Part shown: piece after piece, positions 7,594 to 15,140 of the stretch
Layout: the number at the start of each line of letters is the position of its first letter
How positions within the stretch are numbered: the first letter of the stretch is position 1
Assembly (NCBI GenBank): GCA_016185755.1
Contig: JACPMX010000004.1
Location: forward strand, 1 to 64,000
Reading direction: 5' to 3'
Source: Candidatus Woesearchaeota archaeon
GTDB taxonomy: Archaea > Nanobdellota > Nanobdellia > Woesearchaeales > GW2011-AR4
DNA: 64,000 bases
Program-made: the position numbers and the translations under genes
The notes under the pieces: model-generated
Seen by the model: the letters and a program-made list of their open reading frames with translations, nothing else
Told to the model about the DNA's origin: nothing
Databases searched by the model: none

Positions 7594-9344
7594 GTGTAAT
7601 AGTATTTCCCGCTTTCCTTCTGCTCCCTGTCCAGCCTTGAATCTAATTTATTAACCCTTGGCCTGTTTGTTTCAGGGTCTCTCCTTAATGTTATGTTCAG
7701 TTCCTTCAGGAACTTGTTCATCCCGTCTTCCATGTCAAAAGGTCCTGTAATTTTTCCTTCGATTGCAGGCCTGCCCTCAAATACAATCAGCTTGTCGCTG
7801 ATATAGTCTATAAACAACAAGTCATGGTCAACTATCAATGCTGATGCATTTTTCTGCTCGATGAAGTCCCTTATGGCTTTTGACAGTAGCAATCTCTGCT
7901 CTGAGTCAAGGTAAGCGCTTGGCTCGTCCAATAGATACAAATCAGCATCCTGCTGCAAACAATTTGCAATCGCAACCCTCTGCAATTCGCCTCCTGACAA
8001 TTCATTCAACGGCTTAAGCGACAATGGAGCTATGTTCAAAGGATTTATTATCTGGTTTTCATATTTGCGGAAAGCCGTATTCAGGACATTTACAACCAGT
8101 TCATCTGATGCCTCAAGGTATTGGGGCTTGTAGCTTACCTTTACCTTGTGGCTTACCTCTCCTTTGTCTTGCTTTATGGCGCCTGCAAGCATCTTGACAA
8201 AAGTCGTCTTTCCGATGCCGTTTTCTCCAAGGATTCCGATGATTTCATTCCTGTGTAAGGAGCCTTCATCTGCTTTTATTTTGAAATTTCCAAGCTTTTT
8301 CTCCACAGCTTTCCACGAGGTTATGCTTTCCCTTGTATGCTTCTTCTTTATTGGCGGCTTTTCCGCAAATTTTATTGTTGAATCCCTGAACCTTACGTTT
8401 TCCTCCTTTATGTAGCCTGACAGGTAAACATTGATTCCGTTCCTGACCGGCTTTACCCCGCTCACTATCCCATACGCGTCTTCCCTGCCGTACATCAGGT
8501 TGACAAGGTCTGCTATGTAGTCAAGAATAACCAGGTCATGCTCCACAACAAGGACCGCGTTGCTTTCATTTATCAATGATTTTATGAACCTGCTTGCATT
8601 GATCCTTTGCTTTATGTCCAGGTAGCTTGTCGGCTCGTCGAAAATATACAAATCTGCTTGCTTCAGCACAGTTGCAGCGATAGCAACCCTCTGCAGCTCC
8701 CCCCCTGAAATCTGCGCTATTTCATGGTTTAAAATTTCATTTAATTCAAGCTCATCCGCAATTTTTTTGAACTCATTTTTCTCGTCAACCCTTTTCAGCA
8801 GGTCAACCACCTTCCCTTTTGTTGTCTTTGGGATAAGCTCAACCTGCTGCGGCTTGTAAGCCACTTTTATTTCGCCTTTTTTTATATTCTCAAAAAATCC
8901 CTGGGCTTCCGTCCCCTTGAAGAATGAGATAAGCTCATCATAATCTGTCTCATGCTTTGTCCAGTCGCCGAGGTTCGGCTTCAAGACAGATGCAAGAATC
9001 TTTATTGCTGTTGACTTTCCTATGCCGTTGACGCCAAGAATTCCTGTCACTCTTCCGAAAGTTGGCGTTGGCAATGAATACAGGACGAATTTGTTTTCAC
9101 CATAGCGATGAATCGGCTTTGTTGTAAGTTCCTCTGGAAGATTTATTATCTTTATCGCATGCGGAGCAGCTTTCGGGCATATTCCGCACCCTGTGCACAG
9201 AAGCTCGTCTATTATGAGCTTCCCGTCTTCCCCTATCCTGATGCATTCCCTGCCTGTCCTGTTGACAGGGCAGATGCTCTGGATGTGCAGCTTCTGCTGC
9301 ATTTCCTTCAGCTTCTCGTTGTCCACAATAGCTATTCGTGTCAT
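7590..9344 (-). CDS. ABCE1/Rli1 ribosome-recycling ATPase with degenerate Fe-S domain
   Basis: ABCE1 splits 70S/80S-type ribosomes after termination. Both ABC halves are complete: Walker A GVNGIGKST (near 104) and GENGIGKTT, signatures SGGELQRVAIA twice, Walker B YIFDEPTSYLD and YLLDEPSAYLD, and the C-terminal tail REQKESGKYYYT is canonical. The N-terminal ferredoxin-like domain is unusual. The family has eight cysteines. Here only Cys25, Cys50, Cys53 and Cys56 align; the first three positions are Leu12, Gln16/17 and Ile21 and the last is Ala60 (CTGCGICPKAAP). The reading frame and the flanking proline residues are intact, so this is substitution, not a sequencing frameshift. Confidence 0.93.
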   Translation of the reverse strand: MTRIAIVDNEKLKEMQQKLHIQSICPVNRTGRECIRIGEDGKLIIDELLCTGCGICPKAAPHAIKIINLPEELTTKPIHRYGENKFVLYSLPTPTFGRVTGILGVNGIGKSTAIKILASVLKPNLGDWTKHETDYDELISFFKGTEAQGFFENIKKGEIKVAYKPQQVELIPKTTKGKVVDLLKRVDEKNEFKKIADELELNEILNHEIAQISGGELQRVAIAATVLKQADLYIFDEPTSYLDIKQRINASRFIKSLINESNAVLVVEHDLVILDYIADLVNLMYGREDAYGIVSGVKPVRNGINVYLSGYIKEENVRFRDSTIKFAEKPPIKKKHTRESITSWKAVEKKLGNFKIKADEGSLHRNEIIGILGENGIGKTTFVKMLAGAIKQDKGEVSHKVKVSYKPQYLEASDELVVNVLNTAFRKYENQIINPLNIAPLSLKPLNELSGGELQRVAIANCLQQDADLYLLDEPSAYLDSEQRLLLSKAIRDFIEQKNASALIVDHDLLFIDYISDKLIVFEGRPAIEGKITGPFDMEDGMNKFLKELNITLRRDPETNRPRVNKLDSRLDREQKESGKYYYT

Positions 9345-9448
9345 GGTCTTTAAGCTAGATAAAAGATACTAGAAAAACTGCCTTTGGCGCTTTATGCAAT
9401 CCATACGCTCTAGAACAGTTATTTGTTTATAAATATGTCGAAAAGAAA

Positions 9449-9973
9449 TCACATCTTCCCGATTATTCTATTGACAGTCTTCCAAGTCCTTGTCGTTATT
9501 TCCTTGCCGAACTGCTTCTCCAGAAACAGCATCAAGTCAGGAGTCTTTGTTCCCGTCAAATCTATCGAGCTGCAGGCTGCATCTTCATAAATGCCCAGAA
9601 TTGTGCAGCCTTTTCCATGATGTGGGAATTTCAGGCTTGTTTTTGGCTCGTTTTTCAGGAATGTGACGTTCAGCCTTGATTTTGTAGTGTCTTCCATGCC
9701 CTTGAACGGGTTTTTATCAATTAGTTGCTGCAGCTGCTCCTTGCTCTTGATTATTGTAGTGCTCTTGAATCCAAGCTTGGGCAATGCTTTCTCAATCATT
9801 GCTTCAAGCTTCTTTATGTTTTTTGACTTGCTTTCAAAAAGCACATTGCCGCTGGATATCACTGTTTGTACATTTGAAAATCCAAGCTTTTCAAACAGAA
9901 ACCGCAGTTTTTCATTCTTCATGTTCGGGTTTGCAGGGGTTATGCCGCGAAGCAAAGCAGCGTATTTTGCCAT
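9449..9973 (-). CDS. DUF1697 family protein
   Basis: The N-terminus MAKYAALLRGITPANPNMK and the SGNVLFES motif with a C-terminal TRTWKTVNRI segment are diagnostic for DUF1697, a mostly bacterial family of unknown function. The ATG at 9973 is used because all members begin at this motif; an upstream in-frame ATG at 10012 would add 13 unrelated residues and overlap the upstream gene. Its bacterial distribution hints at lateral acquisition. Confidence 0.8.
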   Translation of the reverse strand: MAKYAALLRGITPANPNMKNEKLRFLFEKLGFSNVQTVISSGNVLFESKSKNIKKLEAMIEKALPKLGFKSTTIIKSKEQLQQLIDKNPFKGMEDTTKSRLNVTFLKNEPKTSLKFPHHGKGCTILGIYEDAACSSIDLTGTKTPDLMLFLEKQFGKEITTRTWKTVNRIIGKM

Positions 9974-9984
9974 TATGCAAATCC

Positions 9985-10407
9985 CTAGCCCTCGCAGAAG
10001 CTCTTCTTCCACCCTTTAAAGAGCCTGCTGAAAAACCCTTCCTTCTTCTGCTCTTGATTTAGCCTCACGCAGCCCGTTTCATTGTTCCAGTAGCCGTTTT
10101 CCCTGCAAAAGCAAAGGTTTGTTTCAATCGGCTTTTTGTCCTGGTCAACAATGACCGTGCCGTTAGTGTAGACGCACCTGAAGAACTCGCATGCCTGCGC
10201 CTCGCTCTTGAAGTCTGTGGTATACCCTATGTTTATGGTGTAATTTTCAGGCCTTGGGTTGAAGTGCTTTTCATTGCCGGCGAAATAGTAGCGGCATTTC
10301 ATAGCCACAGGGTCTGCAATGTACAGCGGAGGGCCAAACGGCTGCGCATTGGCAACAGCTGAAATCAGCAAGGAAAACAGGATTAAAATGAAGCTTAATT
10401 TCCTCAT
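9985..10407 (-). CDS. Small secreted Cys-containing protein
   Basis: A 140-aa protein with a clear signal peptide (MRKLSFILILFSLLISAVANA) and six or so cysteines in the mature part, including FCRENGYWNN, suggesting disulfides outside the cell. The C-terminus is basic and aromatic (FFSRLFKGWKKSF). I recognise no family. It ends 12 bp before the start of the DUF1697 gene and may share its transcript. Confidence 0.65.
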   Translation of the reverse strand: MRKLSFILILFSLLISAVANAQPFGPPLYIADPVAMKCRYYFAGNEKHFNPRPENYTINIGYTTDFKSEAQACEFFRCVYTNGTVIVDQDKKPIETNLCFCRENGYWNNETGCVRLNQEQKKEGFFSRLFKGWKKSFCEG

Positions 10408-10448
10408 GAAAAGAAAGAATTATAAAAATAAATAAAAACCTTGCTATT

Positions 10449-10607
10449 ATGAAGTGCTCCATATGCAATAAGGCAGTTGAAACCACTTTCCTTAATAAAA
10501 TCCTCGGCACCTACATCAAGGACAGTGGGGGGAAGCTCCATCCTGTATGCTTCGAGTGCCAGAAGAAGTTCAGCTCTAAAGAGGAGATTCTGAAGGCAAT
10601 TAAATGA
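10449..10607 (+). CDS. 52-aa zinc-ribbon protein
   Basis: ATG 10449 to TGA 10607 encodes MKCSICNKAVETTFLNK, a middle GTYIKDSGGKLHP, then VCFECQKKFSSKEE. The two CxxC knuckles separated by about 28 residues form a treble-clef or zinc-ribbon fold. It is transcribed divergently from the secreted protein. Tiny zinc-ribbon proteins of this kind are frequent in archaea and often bind nucleic acid; no specific role can be assigned. Confidence 0.7.
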   Translation: MKCSICNKAVETTFLNKILGTYIKDSGGKLHPVCFECQKKFSSKEEILKAIK

Positions 10608-10640
10608 ATTGATTATTGTTTAACTTAATATTTAAATCCC

Positions 10641-10804
10641 GTCCCTTCGGGACAATATTTAGTGCTCGGCTTTTGCTGTTTGCCATGCGCAAAAGCCTCG
10701 CCTATACATTGACTAATTCATCAAAAGCGGGTCACCTTGTTCATGCTAACTTCCAAATCCTAAAAAATGCTTTGCATTTTTGGGAACTTGAACTTTGTTC
10801 AAGT
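10641..10804. repeat. Row of four short hairpins in a gene-free stretch
   Basis: Between the zinc-ribbon gene and tRNA-Thr there is no convincing gene. The stretch holds four inverted repeats: GTCCC-TTC-GGGAC (10641-10653), GGCTTTTGC/GCAAAAGCC (10668-10697, 12-nt loop), AAAAATGC-TTT-GCATTTTT (10763-10781) and CTTGAAC-TTT-GTTCAAG (10787-10803). Three have 3-nt loops. They could be a structured RNA or repetitive palindromes. Confidence 0.5.
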
Positions 10805-10869
10805 GGTCGCTCTCGGGTTTGAAAATTTTTAATAATATTTTAAAAGTCAATGCGTTCTCTTGCTAATAT

Positions 10870-10974
10870 GCCTCTGTGGCTCAACCTGGTAGCTGCCAAT
10901 GGCAATTGGCTTGCTGGGCAATAGAGCGGCGCTTTCGTAAAGCGCAAGTTAAGGGTTCAAATCCCTTCAGAGGC
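10870..10974 (+). tRNA. tRNA-Thr(CGT) with a D-loop intron
   Basis: Acceptor GCCTCTG/CAGAGGC, D-stem GCTC/GAGC, anticodon arm GCGCT-TTCGTAA-AGCGC (anticodon CGT at 10936-10938) and T-arm AAGGG-TTCAAAT-CCCTT all pair perfectly. The D-loop is about 41 nt instead of about 9, so an insert of roughly 31-32 nt lies at about 10892-10923. It contains the hairpin GCCAAT-GGCA-ATTGGC and an outer TGCC/GGCA pairing, as expected for a bulge-helix-bulge intron. A T7 run follows the gene. Confidence 0.88.
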
Positions 10975-11019
10975 TTTTTTTCTGATAAAATTTAAAAATA
11001 GCCAAGAGTAGCTTTGGTT

Positions 11020-11253
11020 ATGGAGGAAGAATTACCAACCTTAGTCAGGAGGTTGCATACACATGCAGGCAAAGCAGTTGCAGTTGCAATGGCTGTTGAA
11101 AGAGGCATTCTTTTTGATGTAGATTTTCTGGATAAATATCCAGCTAATGGTCTCAATGGTCAACAAAACGGCCATAATTATGGTCTTAGCCTGGCAACAG
11201 CGGAGTACCACGAAAATTTAGGCTTGCACGAGAGGTTAATTAGAAATAAATGA
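11020..11253 (+). CDS. Small orphan protein
   Basis: A 77-aa protein from ATG 11020 (in-frame TTG at 11014 is the alternative). The N-terminal helix LPTLVRRLHTHAGKAVAVAMAV is amphipathic and the rest is Asn/Gly rich. I recognise no domain. The TATA-like AAATTTAAAAATA at about 10988-11000 suits a leaderless transcript. It precedes another small helical gene in the same orientation. Confidence 0.45.
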   Translation: MEEELPTLVRRLHTHAGKAVAVAMAVERGILFDVDFLDKYPANGLNGQQNGHNYGLSLATAEYHENLGLHERLIRNK

Positions 11254-11292
11254 AATCGTAAGGGAAATCCAAAAGGGCACTTTAATTATGCT

Positions 11293-11508
11293 ATGCATGA
11301 CTATGTAGCAGCAAGAGAATACATGCGAGCTTATCAATTGGCGATAGCGAATGGTTTTTTGCCAGAACTGAGAGGCTTGTTCCGCAGAGCAATTCCTCTC
11401 CTTGAAGCAAATGGATTATTTGAAGATTGTGCTGAGATAGAAACTTTGATGGGCAACCAAAAAAGGGCAGAAATGTATACACAATTGGCAAAAATAATAA
11501 AGCCATAA
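11293..11508 (+). CDS. Small helical (TPR-like) protein
   Basis: The 71-aa product reads as three helices with TPR-like spacing (YVAAREYMRAYQLAIANG, then PLLEANGLFEDCAEIE, then MGNQKRAEMYTQLAKI). One or two such repeats would form a small protein-binding unit. It follows the preceding small gene by 39 bp. No family is recognised. Confidence 0.5.
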   Translation: MHDYVAAREYMRAYQLAIANGFLPELRGLFRRAIPLLEANGLFEDCAEIETLMGNQKRAEMYTQLAKIIKP

Positions 11509-11565
11509 TTTTCAATATTGAAAATATATTCTCTACTATACACTTCTGAGTTAATTTTATAAAAG
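11509..11565 (+). promoter_or_regulatory. Promoter of the acyl-CoA synthetase with perfect 16-bp palindrome
   Basis: TTTTCAATATTGAAAA (11509-11524) is a perfect palindrome. A TATA box TTTATAAAAG (11556-11565) lies about 47 bp downstream and the ATG is at 11587. The same palindrome with a one-base change occurs upstream of three other genes in the window. Confidence 0.55.
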
Positions 11566-11586
11566 AGCCATATAAAATCCAATACG

Positions 11587-13101
11587 ATGGGAATTGCAGA
11601 GTTATTCAGGCAGACTGCTTTAAGATTGCCTGACAAGGTGGCTATAGAGTTTGAGGAGCAGAGGGTTACTTTCAAGGAATTGCAGCAGCATTCCAACAAA
11701 GTGGCAAATGCCCTGAATTCCATTGGCATTGCCAAGGGCGACAGGGTTGCCCACTATTTTCCTAACTGCCTTGAGATTGTTTATTCTATCATGGGCAATT
11801 TCAGGAACGGCAGCATCATAGTTCCCATGAACATCGGCTTCAAGGAGCAGGAGATCCATCATATCCTTCATGATTCAGGCGCTAAAGCTGTCATAACCGA
11901 CATGGAAAGGCTTCCTATTGTGAAGAACATCCTTAATGAGCTTCCTGAGCTAAAGACAATAATCCTTGTTGATGGAAAGGAGGAAAATGCCCATAACTTT
12001 CATGAAATAACCAAGGCTGCTTCTGACAAGGAGCCTGATGTCATAATAAAGGATGAAGATCATTCCATTATCTTCTATACATCGGGCACAACAGGCAAGC
12101 CAAAGGGAGCTGCCTTGAACCAGACTAACGTTACATCGAATGTCAAGGCCCTTGCCCAGGCATGGAAATGGACAGAAGATGATGTTTTTCTCCTGACTTT
12201 GCCGTTGTACCACATCCATGGCATTGGAGTTGCGCTTTGCGGCTCCCTTTATGTTGGCAACTTTACAATTCTAAGGAAGAAGTTTGTTGCAGAGGATGTG
12301 CTTGAGACAATTGCAAAGAGAAAAGCCACATTGTTCATGGGCGTTCCAACCATGTATTTCAAGCTGCTTGAGGTTGAAGGGCTTGAGAAATATGATACTA
12401 GCTCAATGCGCTTGTTTGTTTCCGGCTCTGCTCCGCTGTCAAGAGAGCTGTTTTCCAGGCTTAAGAAGTTCTTTGGCCATGAAGTGCTCGAAAGGGCAGG
12501 AATGTCAGAATCCATGATGAATTTTTCCAATCCTTACAATGGTGAAAGGGTGCCTGGCTCTGTTGGCCCTTGTTTGCCTGGGGTAAAAGTAAGGATAGTG
12601 AACATTGAGACATTTGAAGATGTCCCAACCGGAACAGAAGGAGAGATATTGATAAAAGGCCCTAATGTCTTTAGCGGGTACTGGAACAAGCCAAGCTATA
12701 ACAAGCAAGTCTTCAAGGACGGCTGGTTTGTCACAGGCGATGTTGGAAAAATTGATGACAAGAATTATGTTTATATCATTGGCCGTTCAAAAGACGTCAT
12801 GAAATCAGGGGGAATTAATATCTATCCTCGCGAGATAGAGGATGTGATTGAGTCAATGCCGGAAGTGAAAGAATGCGCTGTTGTTGGAGTTCCGGACAAG
12901 GAGTTTGGAGAAAGCGTAAAGGCTTATGTTGTTTTGAATCCAGGAGCCAAGCTGAAAGATGATGATGTGGTTAATTTCTGCAAGGAGAAGCTTGCTTCCT
13001 TCAAGAAGCCGAAGTTTGTCGAGTTCATTGATGCGCTGCCAAAGAACTCCATGGGCAAGATACTTAAGGAAGAGCTGAGGAAGATGCACAAGGGGAGATA
13101 G
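11587..13101 (+). CDS. Acyl-CoA synthetase (AMP-forming)
   Basis: This 504-aa ANL-superfamily enzyme activates a carboxylic acid with ATP and transfers it to CoA. The phosphate-binding loop YTSGTTGKPKG (near 168), the A5 region ERAGMSESMM, the A7/A8 hinge (TGDVGKIDDKNYVYIIGRSKDVMKSG region) and the A10 lysine in PKNSMGKILKEEL are all present. Overall form is close to malonyl/medium-chain synthetases. Such an enzyme is unexpected in a reduced archaeal genome without obvious beta-oxidation genes nearby. It has its own palindrome-containing promoter. Confidence 0.88.
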   Translation: MGIAELFRQTALRLPDKVAIEFEEQRVTFKELQQHSNKVANALNSIGIAKGDRVAHYFPNCLEIVYSIMGNFRNGSIIVPMNIGFKEQEIHHILHDSGAKAVITDMERLPIVKNILNELPELKTIILVDGKEENAHNFHEITKAASDKEPDVIIKDEDHSIIFYTSGTTGKPKGAALNQTNVTSNVKALAQAWKWTEDDVFLLTLPLYHIHGIGVALCGSLYVGNFTILRKKFVAEDVLETIAKRKATLFMGVPTMYFKLLEVEGLEKYDTSSMRLFVSGSAPLSRELFSRLKKFFGHEVLERAGMSESMMNFSNPYNGERVPGSVGPCLPGVKVRIVNIETFEDVPTGTEGEILIKGPNVFSGYWNKPSYNKQVFKDGWFVTGDVGKIDDKNYVYIIGRSKDVMKSGGINIYPREIEDVIESMPEVKECAVVGVPDKEFGESVKAYVVLNPGAKLKDDDVVNFCKEKLASFKKPKFVEFIDALPKNSMGKILKEELRKMHKGR

Positions 13102-13159
13102 GATATTTCTTGATTTAGAGTGCGATAATTATTTATAATTGCCTTAGATAATCCTTTAT

Positions 13160-13446
13160 ATGGCGTGGATTTTTGAAGTTAAAGACGAGTCCGGCAGAAA
13201 AATCCATTTGTCGGATGAAAGGTGGAAACATCTCAATCAAGAGCATCAGAAGTCGCTCCTTATCTTGAAGATATAAAAGATACGCTGGAAAATCCCCTTA
13301 AGATTGCCAATTATGAATATGATGAAAGTATCAAGTATTATTACAAATATTTCAAAGAAGCGTCAAGGTACCTGCTCGTAATCGTTAAATATTTAAACAA
13401 CCATGGCTTTATAATCACGGCATATTTTGTCAGGAATATAAAATGA
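13160..13446 (+). pseudogene. Frameshifted PBECR/RelE-like toxin remnant
   Basis: ATG 13160 encodes MAWIFEVKDESGRKIHLSDE and then WKHLNQEHQ before running to a stop at about 13274. The continuation EVAPYLEDIKDTLENP and the rest (to RNIK, stop 13444-13446) is in the next frame. Restoring one base at about 13245 gives the HPEV..YLEDIKDTLENP motif typical of short RNase-like toxins of the PBECR/DUF4258 kind. The stop overlaps the ATG of the DUF2283 gene, so they were a toxin-antitoxin-like pair. Confidence 0.6.
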
Positions 13447-13682
13447 AAGGGCCAATGAGAGTTTATTATGATGAGGAAGGGGATTTTTTGGAAATCTCTG
13501 CGGGAAAGCCATCAAAATGCATTGCCTCTGAGCTGGGAAATGGAGTTTTCATTAGAAAAGATGAAAAATCAGAAGAAGTGAAAAGTATAGGCATCCTTAA
13601 CTTCAAGAAACGGACTAAAGACCTCAAAGATATAAAGGTGGAAATTCCGGTTGAAGTTAATTTTTCACCTCTAAGTTCTTAA
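13443..13682 (+). CDS. DUF2283 family protein, probable antitoxin
   Basis: The sequence MRVYYDEEGDFLEISAGKP followed by a short beta-rich segment (IGILNFKKR) matches DUF2283, a small family often next to toxin-like genes. It starts at ATG 13443 (overlapping the previous stop) or at ATG 13455, which fits the family better. The partner upstream is frameshifted, leaving this gene as a solitary antitoxin if the sequence is right. Confidence 0.65.
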   Translation: MKGPMRVYYDEEGDFLEISAGKPSKCIASELGNGVFIRKDEKSEEVKSIGILNFKKRTKDLKDIKVEIPVEVNFSPLSS

Positions 13683-13685
13683 ATC

Positions 13686-13830
13686 ATGAAAACATTCACT
13701 TGCACATGCGGCGGAAGCATTAAACTTGATAAAAACTTCTCAGTGGAATACATGGAATTGCGACAAATGCGGTGAAATTTTGTTTACTCCTGAGCAGACA
13801 AAGCAACTTATAAAACTTAAAACTATATAA
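13686..13830 (+). pseudogene. Frameshifted small zinc-finger gene
   Basis: ATG 13686 encodes MKTFTCTCGGSIKLDKN and then stops at 13773 in its own frame, but the next frame continues WNTWNCDKCGEILFTPEQT to TAA 13830. Joined near 13735 (an A/C run), they give a CxC...CxxC zinc ribbon of about 47 aa. A one-base error or mutation is the simplest explanation. Confidence 0.4.
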
Positions 13831-13835
13831 AAAAA

Positions 13836-13948
13836 ATGACCGAAAATCTCTATCCAGAATTGCCATAGAACACCATGCTCTTCAAGAGCAGTGCATTTGC
13901 TGCCCGGCAAGTGGCCTTTGCACAGGATGTTCGGAGGCAAAATGGTAA
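13836..13948 (+). pseudogene. Possible frameshifted Cys-rich mini-gene
   Basis: ATG 13836 gives MTENLYPELP and TAG 13866. The next frame reads EHHALQEQCICCPASGLC then TGCSEAKW and stops at 13946-13948, overlapping the ATG of the next gene (13942). The cysteine pattern suggests a zinc-binding protein. It is short, so this is a low-confidence reconstruction. Confidence 0.25.
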
Positions 13949-14208
13949 CGCAGAAGGATAGGAGAAAGAATGGCTATGCTACACCGCTAGCGACTGTTTC
14001 TGGGAAAGCACTTGTTGAGAATGACTTGTTTATCAATCCAATTTATGATGACTGGGACGATTACAGGGACGGCTTCAGGGATTTCAAGAAAATAAAGAAT
14101 ATAGACTGCAGCTATAGAAAGTACTATGACGAGCTTTATGACAAAAGAATGCGCATGAACAAAAAACAGAAGAAACTGCTTAGGATTAGAAAAGCAAGAA
14201 AAGGGTGA
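13942..14208 (+). CDS. Basic orphan protein (88 aa)
   Basis: From ATG 13942 the product begins MVTQKDRRKNGYATPLAT and ends with a strongly basic tail (MNKKQKKLLRIRKARKG). The middle is rich in Asp, Tyr and Lys. No family recognised; a nucleic-acid or ribosome-associated role is possible from charge alone. The start overlaps the end of the Cys-rich reading frame before it, and an earlier in-frame ATG at 13891 would add 17 residues of unlikely coding sequence. Confidence 0.45.
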   Translation: MVTQKDRRKNGYATPLATVSGKALVENDLFINPIYDDWDDYRDGFRDFKKIKNIDCSYRKYYDELYDKRMRMNKKQKKLLRIRKARKG

Positions 14209-14228
14209 CCACACTCTATTCTTTATAG

Positions 14229-15077
14229 TCACCTCTGCTTAACATATTTCTTGTGTGCTCCGATATATCTTCTCACAAAGAAATTAACAAAATCATCCTC
14301 AGATTTGCCTAATGCATGATAATAGGCTTTCCTTCTCTTGTATTCTATTATCAGCAGCGGATATTTGTTTCTTTTTAATACATATGCGATTATCAATCTG
14401 CCTACTCTTCCGTTTCCGTCCCCGAACGAGTGAATTTTCTCAAATTTATAGTGCGCTCTTGCGGCAAGCTCGACAGGGTTTATAGCCTTGCTCTTACCGA
14501 ACCATTCAATGAATTCCTTCATTAGTTTGCTTAAGTCTTGCCAGTCAGGAGCGACATAATTGCCGACTTTTACAAGATAATCCCTCAATTTCCCTGCAAT
14601 GTCCGCCTTGGTGTCCCTGAAAATCTCTTCGTGCCATTGCAGTATCAAGTGATTGGATAATTCCTTCTTTTCGTTTAATGCCTTGAAAAAGGCCCTTGAG
14701 TGGTTTATGGTTTCCTGCACATCCCTTAGCGGCTTGTTGGGAGAAATCTTGTTTTTTATTATATCCTCTGTTTCTTCCAGGGTGATTGTCGAGCCTTCTA
14801 TAGCATTTGTGTTGTAGGTGAAATTTATTGACAAGTCTGTCAGCATTTCCTTCTTTATGGATTCCGGATATCTTTTCCATTCCTTCCTAAAATTATTTTT
14901 TATGCTTTTCAGCTTTTTTATCACATCTTCCATGCATTCCCGCATGAATTTTTCTTTTATCTCCTCTATGTTTTTTGGGATTACCTTGCCAAGATACTTC
15001 TCCCTATGTATCACTTTTCCTTCTTTCCTGAAAGAATGCGCCAGATAATAGTAACCATTGTTTTTGACTATGTTCAT
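14229..15077 (-). CDS. Fic family protein with variant motif
   Basis: The Fic domain carries IHSFGDGNGRVGR, where the usual HPFxxGNGR has Ser in place of Pro; His and the GNGR anion-binding part are kept, so AMPylation (or another NMP transfer) remains plausible. An N-terminal inhibitory motif TNAIEGS lies before the core (near residue 95), as in class II Fic proteins. The first 45 residues form the beta-rich module seen in archaeal/bacterial Fic proteins with KxGxxYYYLxxS. A second Fic gene lies 1 kb away. An 11-bp inverted repeat just upstream suggests autoregulation. Confidence 0.85.
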   Translation of the reverse strand: MNIVKNNGYYYLAHSFRKEGKVIHREKYLGKVIPKNIEEIKEKFMRECMEDVIKKLKSIKNNFRKEWKRYPESIKKEMLTDLSINFTYNTNAIEGSTITLEETEDIIKNKISPNKPLRDVQETINHSRAFFKALNEKKELSNHLILQWHEEIFRDTKADIAGKLRDYLVKVGNYVAPDWQDLSKLMKEFIEWFGKSKAINPVELAARAHYKFEKIHSFGDGNGRVGRLIIAYVLKRNKYPLLIIEYKRRKAYYHALGKSEDDFVNFFVRRYIGAHKKYVKQR

Positions 15078-15088
15078 ATAACTGTGTT

Positions 15089-15137
15089 ACAATTACATTT
15101 ATTTAAATTTATCGGTTTTTGAGAAGAATGTAATTGT
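15089..15137 (-). promoter_or_regulatory. Inverted-repeat operator upstream of Fic gene 1
   Basis: ACAATTACATT (15089-15099) and AATGTAATTGT (15127-15137) are perfect 11-bp inverted repeats 27 bp apart, beginning 12 bp upstream of the Fic start at 15077. The AT-rich interval contains a TATA-like sequence, so binding would block transcription. Confidence 0.5.
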
Positions 15138-15140
15138 ATA

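Noticed and set aside
10616-10822. 68-codon plus-strand frame upstream of tRNA-Thr
   Set aside because: Its codons coincide with four perfect palindromes and it has no ribosome site or recognisable product.
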